DNA of 62,629 nt from Gammaproteobacteria bacterium 39-13 (GTDB lineage: Bacteria > Pseudomonadota > Gammaproteobacteria > Berkiellales > Berkiellaceae), in assembly GCA_001898235.1 (NCBI GenBank), contig MKTN01000040.1, positions 1 to 62,629 of the forward strand, given 5' to 3'. How positions within the stretch are numbered: position 1 is the stretch's first letter; each line of letters begins with the position of its first letter. Below, one piece after another: positions 27,164 through 34,016 of this stretch. The notes below the pieces were generated by a model that had not been told where the DNA came from, did no database searches, and was given only the letters and a program-made list of their open reading frames with translations. The translations under genes and the position numbers were made by a program.

Positions 27164-28026
27164 CAACTCAAATTCATTTCACTAAAATGCACGGATTGGG
27201 AAATGACTTTGTTGTTTTAGACACAATTACCCAAAACTTCAAACCTGAGCCTCAGTTGATCCGTCGTATTGCTGATAGAAATTTTGGCATAGGCTGTGAT
27301 CAAGTTTTAATTGTTGAGCCACCAGCAGATCCTCATCTTGATTTTAATTATCGGATCTTTAATGCAGACGGCAAAGAAGCAGCACAATGTGGTAATGGCG
27401 CAAGATGCTTTGGACGCTACGTCTATGAACGCGGCTTAACCGGCAAAAAGACCCTTGAAATTGGAACAGTTTCTGGAAAAATGACTATCGATATCTCTGA
27501 TTTGTCTTGCATACAAGTTGATATGGGACCACCCATTTTTTCCCCAAAACTAATCCCACTTAACATCAAAGCTGTCTCCAAATTACCCAAACAAGGATGT
27601 TATAAAATTCAATTATTGGGTAACCATCGAGACGTTGTTATTCTGTCGATGGGTAATCCCCACTGCGTTATTTCTGTCCCTGCGACAACCGAAGCCGCTG
27701 TGCATGAAGTCGGCAAAGCCTTACAAAAACATCCTGCCTTTCCCAAAGGGGTAAATGTGAGCTTTGTACAGGTGCTGGCTCGCAACCATATTAAATGCCG
27801 TGTTTATGAGCGCGGTGTTGGGGAGACACTTGCTTGTGGAACAGGCGCTTGTGCTTCTGTAGTGGCGGGTATTTTACACAACGAACTCAACCCTGAGGTT
27901 AAAGTCGATATGTCAGGTGGCGGTTTAACTGTTAAATGGGTACCAGAAGGACCTGTTCTGCTAAGTGGGCCAGCGGTAGCTGTTTTTCATGGTCAATTTA
28001 GTATTCATATCCAAGATGCTTTTTAA
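27160..28026 (+). CDS. dapF: Diaminopimelate epimerase
   Basis: Converts LL- to meso-diaminopimelate for lysine and peptidoglycan. 288 residues. Both catalytic cysteines are present, in QCGNGARCFGRYV and ETLACGTGACA; the start KMHGLGNDFVVLD is classical. AGGA upstream gives a normal ribosome-binding site. Last assured gene of the lptM-lysA-dapF operon. Confidence 0.97.
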   Translation: MTTQIHFTKMHGLGNDFVVLDTITQNFKPEPQLIRRIADRNFGIGCDQVLIVEPPADPHLDFNYRIFNADGKEAAQCGNGARCFGRYVYERGLTGKKTLEIGTVSGKMTIDISDLSCIQVDMGPPIFSPKLIPLNIKAVSKLPKQGCYKIQLLGNHRDVVILSMGNPHCVISVPATTEAAVHEVGKALQKHPAFPKGVNVSFVQVLARNHIKCRVYERGVGETLACGTGACASVVAGILHNELNPEVKVDMSGGGLTVKWVPEGPVLLSGPAVAVFHGQFSIHIQDAF

Positions 28027-28131
28027 TCTAGTGAAATATCCCATCTGACGAAGATGGCTTCGAAAAAGGTGATGATTGGACTTAAGTCTTGCTTCTGTTA
28101 TGCTGAAAAAAAATATTCAATAAAAACAAGC

Positions 28132-28623
28132 ATGAGATTAACTATTCGCCCCATTTATGCTTATTTGCTAACCTTTTGCCTCTTTATGTTGGCAGTTTCT
28201 TTTATTTTACAATTTCATTTTCAACTTGAGCCCTGCCCTTTATGCGTGATAGACAGAATAATAGTTTTAATACTAACCTTTTTCTTCGCCATAGGATTTT
28301 GGCATAACCCAGCAAAGTTAGGGCAAAAGATCTATAGCGTTGGAGGCTTTATCTTCTGTGCCATCGGTATTGCCGTATGTGCTAGGCATGTATGGCTCTT
28401 ACATTTACCTCCTGATCAAGTACCTGCTTGCAGTCCTGGCTTTGATTACTTAATTGATACCCTGCCTTTACATGAAGCGTTGATAGTAATCTTCAAAGGA
28501 ACAGGAGAATGCGCAGGAAAAAGTCACTTCTCATTTGGTCTTTCCTTGCCTATGTGGACAATGATTGGCTTTATTATTCTTGCCGTAGGCAATGTGCTGG
28601 TATGGTGGGGAAATAAAAAGTAG
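28132..28623 (+). CDS. dsbB: Disulfide bond formation protein DsbB
   Basis: Inner-membrane quinone reductase that reoxidises DsbA. From ATG 28132 about 163 residues with four transmembrane helices. The first catalytic pair is PCPLC after TM1; the second periplasmic loop has VPACSPGF and TGECAG. An upstream in-frame ATG at 28054 would add a 26-residue tail not usual in the family. Between dapF and rsd, near the haem cluster as dsbH is in Pseudomonas. Confidence 0.9.
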   Translation: MRLTIRPIYAYLLTFCLFMLAVSFILQFHFQLEPCPLCVIDRIIVLILTFFFAIGFWHNPAKLGQKIYSVGGFIFCAIGIAVCARHVWLLHLPPDQVPACSPGFDYLIDTLPLHEALIVIFKGTGECAGKSHFSFGLSLPMWTMIGFIILAVGNVLVWWGNKK

Positions 28624-28717
28624 TTCATTCAAGCTTAGCGCCCTCTCCCATATAACGGCACGCCAATCGCACTCAAAAACCTTTAATTTACAGTTTTATA
28701 TCTAAGGATGATTCTTG

Positions 28718-28787
28718 TCATTACGAGCAAGTAATCCAGGCGCGTTAGATAAGATGGATTGCTTCGGCATCATGTGCCTCTAATGAC
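28718..28787. repeat. REP-like intergenic palindrome
   Basis: GTCATTA at the left pairs with TAATGAC at the right, and AAGTAATCCA pairs imperfectly with TGGATTGCTT inside. This layout (GTCATT-CGAG, GAAGCAATCCA, inverse) is a common short palindromic repeat design in bacterial genomes. Only one copy is seen in the window. Confidence 0.55.
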
Positions 28788-28986
28788 GAGTAGATATTCT
28801 TATGTTCTTCCAATTCTTAATTTGAGTGCAATTGCCATATGCATAGGGATAGAAGGCATAAGGATAAAAAAATGAGGATTGCGAGTGATGAGTGGAATAA
28901 AGTTTAAAGTTAAATGGCGAGAATAAAAAAAGGGTAGCTGCGGCCACCCCTATGATGCATCCCTGTACAATTACCAGCCTGCACAT
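28780..28986 (-). CDS. Possible small exported protein
   Basis: A 68-codon frame with AAGG seven bases before the ATG and one hydrophobic N-terminal segment (IIGVAAATLFLFSPF), followed by a Tyr/Phe-rich stretch (FFYPYAFYPYAYG). Its last codons overlap the REP-like palindrome, which argues against it. No family is recognised. Confidence 0.25.
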   Translation of the reverse strand: MCRLVIVQGCIIGVAAATLFLFSPFNFKLYSTHHSQSSFFYPYAFYPYAYGNCTQIKNWKNIRISTRH

Positions 28987-29532
28987 CTTGCTGCCTTGCG
29001 CAACCTAACGAATCCTTTCGTGTTAGGGTGGTATCCTTACCTTGCACGGCAACGTTTTCCCTTTAATGGTAGACTCATCTATCGACAAGCCGGCAATCCA
29101 TTGCCTGATGTGCTGCCAACCATCCTTGTTGGCCCGCTGGCCCCACATCCTTCCGTTGATATGGGATAGGTTCAATTTATCAAAGTGGGGTAATATAACA
29201 AGGGGCCTAACAAACCTATCATGAGTGATCCCCTTTCCTACTCGATTAAATTTTTATTTTATAAATTAATAACTTACGAGAATAATTAACCCCAATGCTG
29301 CGTGAAACCCTGCAAGGAATATAGCTGACCGTCTACATGGATTTGAGAAATGGCTTACAAACAAAATCTGAAACCAGGCATCTCACCAACAATACTTGAC
29401 GAGGCTCGACTTCAAGCTTTACTTAAATAAGCGTAACTATTCGCCCTGTAGCTAGGAACACCCTTCTTTTGCCAATCTTGTGCAAAAAATTGCCTCAAAG
29501 AGGTGTTCGTCAAGTTTCAATAGTCTCAGCAA

Positions 29533-29629
29533 ATGATTTTTCGGCGAGGCGGCAAGTGTTAAGCAATAGGCCTGTATATAGAAATACATGACTCGCGAAA
29601 ACACGCAGCCAACAAGGTCGAAGTATCAT
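29533..29629. repeat. Structured palindromic repeat, copy A
   Basis: Outer arms ATGATTTTTCGGC (29533-29545) and GTCGAAGTATCAT (29617-29629) pair at 12 of 13 positions allowing G-U. Inside are GAGGCGGC (29546-29553), a short stem GTGTT/AACAC (29556-29560 with 29600-29604), a core GTATATAGAAATACATGACT and GCCAACAA (29608-29615). The same block order, core and conserved boxes recur at 33887-34016 with different, compensating arm sequences. That suggests a conserved RNA or cruciform structure. Confidence 0.7.
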
Positions 29630-29677
29630 CTGCGAAAGCTATAGATGAAAATTAGTGAATAAAGCCAAGGAGGGCTT

Positions 29678-30154
29678 ATGATGCACTCTACATTTTTATC
29701 ATCGGTAAAAACTGCAGATAGGCTAGTGCAAAAATGGCTGCAAGGAAGTCAAAATTTAATGATCGCGTTAAATCACCTTTGCCATTTGAGGCCTTTTTAT
29801 CCTGAAAATCAGCCCCTTGTATTAGAGTCCTTGCAAGAATTCTGCCAGACAATGGTAGATTATGTTTCCTTAGGACATTTTGTCGTCTATGAGCATATAG
29901 TCAATGTAATTGAGCTTTGCCAACCCTCACAAACCGATATTCCTAAAGATTTACTGAAGCAGCTCTTGCAATCAACGGCCGAGGCCTTAGATTTCAATGA
30001 TAAATACCAAACAAATCCAGATTTAAAGACGCTTGATAAAGATCTTTCTTCTTTGGCTGAACATATTGCACAACGACTTGAATGGGAAGGATGGCTTCTT
30101 GAGATCTACCGTTCAGCAAAGGCGTGGCGTTATCTACCTGCAAAAACAGCTTAA
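29678..30154 (+). CDS. rsd: Rsd/AlgQ family anti-sigma-70 regulator
   Basis: 158 helical residues. The family signature is clear: LQEFCQTMVDYVSLGHFVVYEHI at about 48-70, with an N-terminal RLVQKWLQGSQNLMIAL. Rsd/AlgQ binds region 4 of the vegetative sigma factor in stationary phase, and in Pseudomonas algQ lies beside dsbH and the hem-algR cluster, as here. Two adjacent ATGs (29678 and 29681) follow AAGGAGG; the second has the better spacing. Confidence 0.88.
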   Translation: MMHSTFLSSVKTADRLVQKWLQGSQNLMIALNHLCHLRPFYPENQPLVLESLQEFCQTMVDYVSLGHFVVYEHIVNVIELCQPSQTDIPKDLLKQLLQSTAEALDFNDKYQTNPDLKTLDKDLSSLAEHIAQRLEWEGWLLEIYRSAKAWRYLPAKTA

Positions 30155-30166
30155 AGAAATTTTATG

Positions 30167-30205
30167 CGTTATCCGGCTAAGCTATTTATAGCTTCACCGG
30201 ATACG
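30167..30205. terminator. Hairpin between convergent rsd and fdxA
   Basis: TATCCGG and AAGCTAT on the left pair with ATAGCTT and CCGGATA on the right in a long stem with one internal mismatch, situated between two convergent genes. Probably serves both strands. Confidence 0.7.
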
Positions 30206-30215
30206 AATGAATTTG

Positions 30216-30539
30216 TTATTTTTCTAAATATTTGAGTTTATCTTTTTTGCCCTTCCACTCATCCGCATCGGGGAAAGGATCTTTATGTGCTGTGATGGCA
30301 GGCCATATTTTTGCTTTTTCTGCATTAATCTGAAGAAAAGCAGCCATTTCAGGCGGTAAGTCATCTTCTGAACAAATGGCTTCTGCGGGGCATTCTGGTT
30401 CACATAAAGCGCAATCTATGCATTCATCGGGATCAATGACGAGGAAGTTTGGCCCTTCGCGAAAACAATCTACCGGACACACTTCTACGCAATCAGTATA
30501 TTTACAATTAATGCAATTCTCGGTTACAACAAAGGTCAT
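30216..30539 (-). CDS. fdxA: 7Fe ferredoxin (FdxA type)
   Basis: 107 residues, Azotobacter ferredoxin I family. The first cluster motif is [17 protein letters not shown] (3Fe-4S/4Fe-4S pattern) and the second [15 protein letters not shown], followed by the family's C-terminal extension of about 45 residues. A soluble electron carrier; the fpr gene in this window is a plausible reductase partner. Transcribed alone. Confidence 0.95.
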   Translation of the reverse strand: MTFVVTENCINCKYTDCVEVCPVDCFREGPNFLVIDPDECIDCALCEPECPAEAICSEDDLPPEMAAFLQINAEKAKIWPAITAHKDPFPDADEWKGKKDKLKYLEK

Positions 30540-31018
30540 ACTACCCCTCTAAGGCGTTATAGTTATAGCATATGAATTCTCAGGGGTGCTGCCTTCGTTC
30601 TGGCAATCCTCATGTACTTTTATGTGTACACTCCCGGCCCGTTTTCAGCAAATGCTTCAGCATGAAACCCACCCAGCCTTTGGGTGCAAGATAACTCGGC
30701 GCCTACCTGAAAGCTCATATGCTATGACTATATATACGTTCAAATCAACTGAATTTGGACCCTAGCTAAGTCCTTAGATAAAGGCAGTTTATACAAAATA
30801 ATAAAGAATTGCGAGCTGTCAAAATGGCTTCTCTCATCACTCCCCCCCGCAGTCATAGCGCAAAGGGCAAATCCGCCTTTCTATCCCTCTTTAGGCCGTG
30901 GATTTTCATTCCCCAGACTACCCTAAAATAAAAAATGTTGAAAAACTCTTAAAAAATAAGATTTCTGTGCGCTATAATCTTAGCTTCACTCAATGGGAAA
31001 GGACTAAAGGAATTCATC
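30540..31018. other. Divergent intergenic region upstream of fdxA and the H1-like gene
   Basis: 479 bp with no gene. The fdxA-proximal third is filled by a long imperfect palindrome (30559-30731). A TATAAT at 30973-30978 lies 40 bp before the H1-like ATG and is a likely -10 box, with no good -35 match; AAAGG precedes that ATG. The remaining sequence shows nothing I can name. Confidence 0.5.
30559..30731. repeat. Long imperfect intergenic palindrome
   Basis: The left arm at 30559-30593 (ATAGTTATAGCATATGA...) and the right arm at 30698-30731 are inverse copies: the first 17 positions match at 16, and the rest partly. Between them are a smaller hairpin ACCCA/TGGGT near 30671-30685 and GTACTTTTATGTGTAC. 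The size and central structure suggest a mobile palindromic element (MITE or REP-like). Copy number cannot be judged from one window. Confidence 0.6.
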
Positions 31019-31693
31019 ATGGCAAGATCTAAAAAAACCAGCCCTAAGAAAAAAGCCCCCCTTAAAGCCAGCACCAAACGCCCCGCAAAAAAAGCTGCGT
31101 CTTCTAAGAAAGAAGATGGAAAATTACAACTGAATTTTACGAACAGCCTGAAAAATTTAAAAAGCTTTTGGGACAAACAAGTTATAGATTTAAAAAAGCA
31201 AATCGATACCTTAAAACAAAAAACGAATAAAGCATCCATTAATAGTAAAAGAACCAAAACTGCCACCACAACTGCATCTCAAGAAAAATTAAAAGCGCTT
31301 CGTGAGAAACTTACTGCAGCTAAAGCCTCTGCAAGTAAATATGCTGCAATGAGCAAAATGATTACGCAATTTGAACGAGATTGGGCAAAAAATCCTATTG
31401 ATGCTAAGGCCAAAAGCTTATCAACCCAAAACACGAATACAAAGGAAGAGGCCTCAGAGATAAAAATAGCGATGGAACCAAAACCGAAATATAAAGATAA
31501 AAAATCAGAAATGGCCGCTCCTCTGTTAATGGAGGATGAAGACGTTAATCGGTTTGATGAAACTGCGCTTGAAGAAGAAATGGATGAAGATCTTGAAGAT
31601 ATTTTTATGCCTCAAGATGATTTAAGCGAGTTTGAAGTCATTGAAGACTTTAACACAGACTTAGATGAAGATAATTACGATGACTATTCATAA
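31019..31693 (+). CDS. Histone H1-like basic protein with acidic tail
   Basis: 224 residues. The first 40 are almost all Lys, Ala, Ser and Pro (KKTSPKKKAPLKASTKRPAKK region), like the DNA-binding tails of bacterial H1-like proteins. A helical middle (about 45-125) follows. The last 50 residues are strongly acidic (EEEMDEDLEDIF, DLDEDNYDDYS). Such charge polarity could give self-association or nucleic-acid binding with autoinhibition. It could act on the bacterial nucleoid or in a host nucleus; the sequence does not decide this. Confidence 0.75.
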   Translation: MARSKKTSPKKKAPLKASTKRPAKKAASSKKEDGKLQLNFTNSLKNLKSFWDKQVIDLKKQIDTLKQKTNKASINSKRTKTATTTASQEKLKALREKLTAAKASASKYAAMSKMITQFERDWAKNPIDAKAKSLSTQNTNTKEEASEIKIAMEPKPKYKDKKSEMAAPLLMEDEDVNRFDETALEEEMDEDLEDIFMPQDDLSEFEVIEDFNTDLDEDNYDDYS

Positions 31694-31756
31694 CTCTGCT
31701 TCGCTAAAGCGACGCAGAGCAAGCTCTCCCTCTGTTAGCTAAAGCGAAGCAGAGGG
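31694..31756 (+). terminator. Two tandem hairpins after the H1-like gene
   Basis: CTCTGCTTCGC pairs with GCGACGCAGAG (31694-31719, one mismatch), and CCCTCTG pairs with CAGAGGG (31728-31756). Both contain CTAAAGCGA-CAGAG-like sequence, so the second looks like a degenerate inverted duplicate of the first. They lie between two convergent genes. Confidence 0.55.
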
Positions 31757-31764
31757 TTGAAGAG

Positions 31765-32334
31765 TCAAAAAATCCTTACCATCGCCCGCTCAAACCAACG
31801 AAGAAACGCAAAAAAGCTCTCTTTAATAGGATGACGCCAAAAATGTGTTCGGGCTGGATAGAAATACCATCCATGTGTATAGGAAAGACAGGTAGCCAAC
31901 ATTCCTGTCAGTAAACGATCATCAATGAGCCCTAATCGATGTGGCGGCAGTCCTTTATAGGCTGCTATTGCTTGTAATCCATCTGGATAGGGTTTCTTTT
32001 TCGTTCCTTGAACTAATAAAATAGAGGGAAAGTGCTCAGCAAAATACCTTACCCGCTCTGGTTTAGGTTTATTGGTCAAGATAGCAATGCGCTGTTCTCC
32101 GATGGAGTGACTTAAGCTCCGCAACCATCGCGCGGCATCTTCTGTCGGTTCCTTTGCATCATGTCCTGCCAATACACCATCAAAATCTAAAACTAAAATA
32201 GCAACATTTGCTTCTTCTAATTTTTGCGGCGTCACCTCTTCCAAGGCATGAATTTGATAGTCAGCAGAACACATAAAACGCTTCAAATAAGCGCGTTGTT
32301 GCCAAGCATTTTTAATTGCAAACCACCATCGCAC
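31765..32334 (-). CDS. HAD-family hydrolase (YqeG/PGP-phosphatase-like)
   Basis: 189 residues with HAD motif I VLDFDGVLAGHD, motif II LTNKP, motif III lysine KKPYPDG and motif IV GLIDDRLLTGM, the pattern of the YqeG family IIIA phosphatases. An N-terminal amphipathic region and the basic C-terminus may sit on the membrane. The gene follows the dehydrogenase by 7 bp on the same strand, so the two form an operon. The substrate is unknown; related proteins dephosphorylate phosphatidylglycerophosphate. Confidence 0.8.
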   Translation of the reverse strand: MRWWFAIKNAWQQRAYLKRFMCSADYQIHALEEVTPQKLEEANVAILVLDFDGVLAGHDAKEPTEDAARWLRSLSHSIGEQRIAILTNKPKPERVRYFAEHFPSILLVQGTKKKPYPDGLQAIAAYKGLPPHRLGLIDDRLLTGMLATCLSYTHGWYFYPARTHFWRHPIKESFFAFLRWFERAMVRIF

Positions 32335-32341
32335 GATTATG

Positions 32342-33307
32342 TTACCCCAATACGTTGCTAGGTTGTCCCGCTAAGAACCCCCGAATATTTGCCGCTATTC
32401 CATTTAATAGTCTTAAACGTGCTTCTTGCGTCGACCATGCAACATGCGGCGTTGCTATCAAATTAGGAATAGGCTTTTGAAAAAGAGGCGAGTCTTCAAG
32501 AGGCGGTTCTTTGGCAGAAACATCTAACCCACAGCCACCAAGATGTCCAGAAATTAATGCTTTTGCTAAAGCTGCTTCATTTACAATACCACCACGAGAG
32601 ACATTTAATAAAAGCGCGCCCGGTTTCATCATCGCTAACTCACATTCGCCAATCAGATCTCGAGTTTCAAGAGTAAGAGGGCAATGCAAACTTAAGACGT
32701 CTACCTGAGGTAATAAATTTAGCAATGACACCCGATCAGCAGAGGGCTCTTGCCCTTGACGCGCCGCCACTTGTACTTGCATCCCCAACATTCTGGCGCA
32801 TTGAGCGACCCCTTTTCCAATTGCCCCATAACCGACAATTCCCAACACCTTACCGGCTAATTCCATTGTGCGATAATTTTGCAAACAAAAATGCTTTGCT
32901 TTTACCCAGGCACCTTGCTTGATAAGTGCATCATAGTCGACAATTCGTGAAGCCAAAGCAATCAAAAGTCCTATGGTGTGCTGGATCACGGAATCTGTTG
33001 AATAATCGACAACATTACAAACAGTAATGCCTAACGCTTTTGCCGCAGCTATATCAACGTGATCACTTCCGGTTGCAGCGATACAAATACATTTTAGTCG
33101 AGAGGCTTGCTGTAAGATTTCGCCTGTTAATGGAACCTTATTCGTTACCACAACATCAGCATTGATAATACGTTCTTTTAATACAGATGCAGACGTGGTG
33201 TCATAAAATTCCCATTTATCTAACGTGGAAGTTAAGGCACTAAAATCTGAGGCCTGTTGCATGATCGTTTCGCTATCAAGAAAAACACCTAACACTTCAT
33301 TTTCCAT
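32342..33307 (-). CDS. D-2-hydroxyacid dehydrogenase (NAD-dependent)
   Basis: 321 residues of the hydroxypyruvate/glycerate dehydrogenase group. Substrate residues lie in AATGSDHVD, the Rossmann motif is GIVGYGAIGKGVA (about residue 150), followed by the catalytic arginine in NVSRGGIV, the glutamate in GLDVSAKEPP and the histidine in ATPHVAWS. The nearest functional class is HprA-like, but substrate cannot be settled. Upstream of the HAD gene in an operon. Confidence 0.9.
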   Translation of the reverse strand: MENEVLGVFLDSETIMQQASDFSALTSTLDKWEFYDTTSASVLKERIINADVVVTNKVPLTGEILQQASRLKCICIAATGSDHVDIAAAKALGITVCNVVDYSTDSVIQHTIGLLIALASRIVDYDALIKQGAWVKAKHFCLQNYRTMELAGKVLGIVGYGAIGKGVAQCARMLGMQVQVAARQGQEPSADRVSLLNLLPQVDVLSLHCPLTLETRDLIGECELAMMKPGALLLNVSRGGIVNEAALAKALISGHLGGCGLDVSAKEPPLEDSPLFQKPIPNLIATPHVAWSTQEARLRLLNGIAANIRGFLAGQPSNVLG

Positions 33308-33494
33308 CTATTCAAGGGCATGGGGTGGAATTTTAGGACTCCTCCCCTATAACATGCAACCTTATACCATGCCATTTGGTTATAGACATGATGTTAAAGC
33401 ACACTTCGCAACCATCATATACTTCATACACATTGTTGCTGCGAAGGCTTATATCACTTTGTCTGAAACCAAAACTGGTTTGAATATGGAATTT

Positions 33495-33674
33495 TTAAGG
33501 TTTTCGGTTGATTGAGCGAACAGGCTCTGAAACGAGCTCAGCGTTAGAAAGAGAAGAATCATTTTTCTGTTCAAAACGCTCAGGATTGCTGGCTAATCGC
33601 ACCATCCAAGCAAAAAGAAATCCCACTGTTGCTAAGATGGACAAGATACTTAATGTAAACATAAGACCTGCCAT
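33495..33674 (-). CDS. Small single-TM protein
   Basis: 59 residues from ATG 33674, with one transmembrane helix (MFTLSILSILATVGFLFAWMV) and a polar tail. GGGAG eight bases upstream is the ribosome-binding site and is part of a heptamer tandem repeat. A longer frame to 33749 would run through the repeat itself and is less likely. No family is recognised. Confidence 0.55.
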   Translation of the reverse strand: MAGLMFTLSILSILATVGFLFAWMVRLASNPERFEQKNDSSLSNAELVSEPVRSINRKP

Positions 33675-33682
33675 GGTAACTT

Positions 33683-33710
33683 CTCCCTGCTCCCTGCTCC
33701 CTGCTCCCTG
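33683..33710 (-). repeat. Heptanucleotide tandem repeat overlapping a ribosome-binding site
   Basis: CTCCCTG occurs exactly four times in a row; on the minus strand each unit is CAGGGAG. The unit nearest the small TM gene supplies its Shine-Dalgarno. Short tandem repeats at this place can change length by slippage. Confidence 0.9.
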
Positions 33711-33886
33711 ATGGCATATTTTAAAGATATAAAACGATAATTCCTTCATCGGTAAAGATTATTGTAGGATAAACCATTAAAGTGCGCAATGAAAATTAGC
33801 AGAATAAATTATCCACTCGCCTTCCCTTAACACTGCAAGAGCGCACCAAACAGCGCTAGCTTTCTGAAAAATGCTTTGAGGATAGC

Positions 33887-34016
33887 GTATACTCCAGTCA
33901 GTTTATTTTTAGACGAGGCGGCTAGGCTTTTCGCCACAGGCGTATATACAAAATACATGACTGTGGTGAAAAGGGCCCTGCCAACAAAGTCTAAAGGCAA
34001 ACTGGCAAGAGTATAC
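33887..34016. repeat. Structured palindromic repeat, copy B
   Basis: Nested arms: GTATAC with GTATAC at the ends, CAGTTTATTTTTAGAC (33899-33914) with GTCTAAAGGCAAACTG (33989-34004), and CTTTTCGCCACAG (33927-33939) with CTGTGGTGAAAAG (33961-33973, 13 bp with one G-U). The boxes GAGGCGGC, a core GTATATACAAAATACATGACT and GCCAACAA match copy A at 29533-29629. It ends at the speA stop codon and could serve as its terminator. Confidence 0.75.

Larger units (their letters stand above)
28624..29677. other. Long intergenic region with palindromic elements
   Basis: 1.05 kb without a confident gene. It contains a REP-like palindrome (28718-28787), one copy of the structured repeat also found near 33.9 kb (29533-29629), and possible tiny frames, for example 26 codons from 29350 to 29430. 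A frame of 60 codons at 29042-29224 has no Shine-Dalgarno or recognisable product. The ribosome-binding site of rsd (AAGGAGG) is at its right end. The region may contain decayed genes that I cannot identify. Confidence 0.5.

Noticed and set aside
29042..29224. 60-codon frame in the gene-poor region before rsd
   Set aside because: No Shine-Dalgarno, unlikely composition and no family resemblance.
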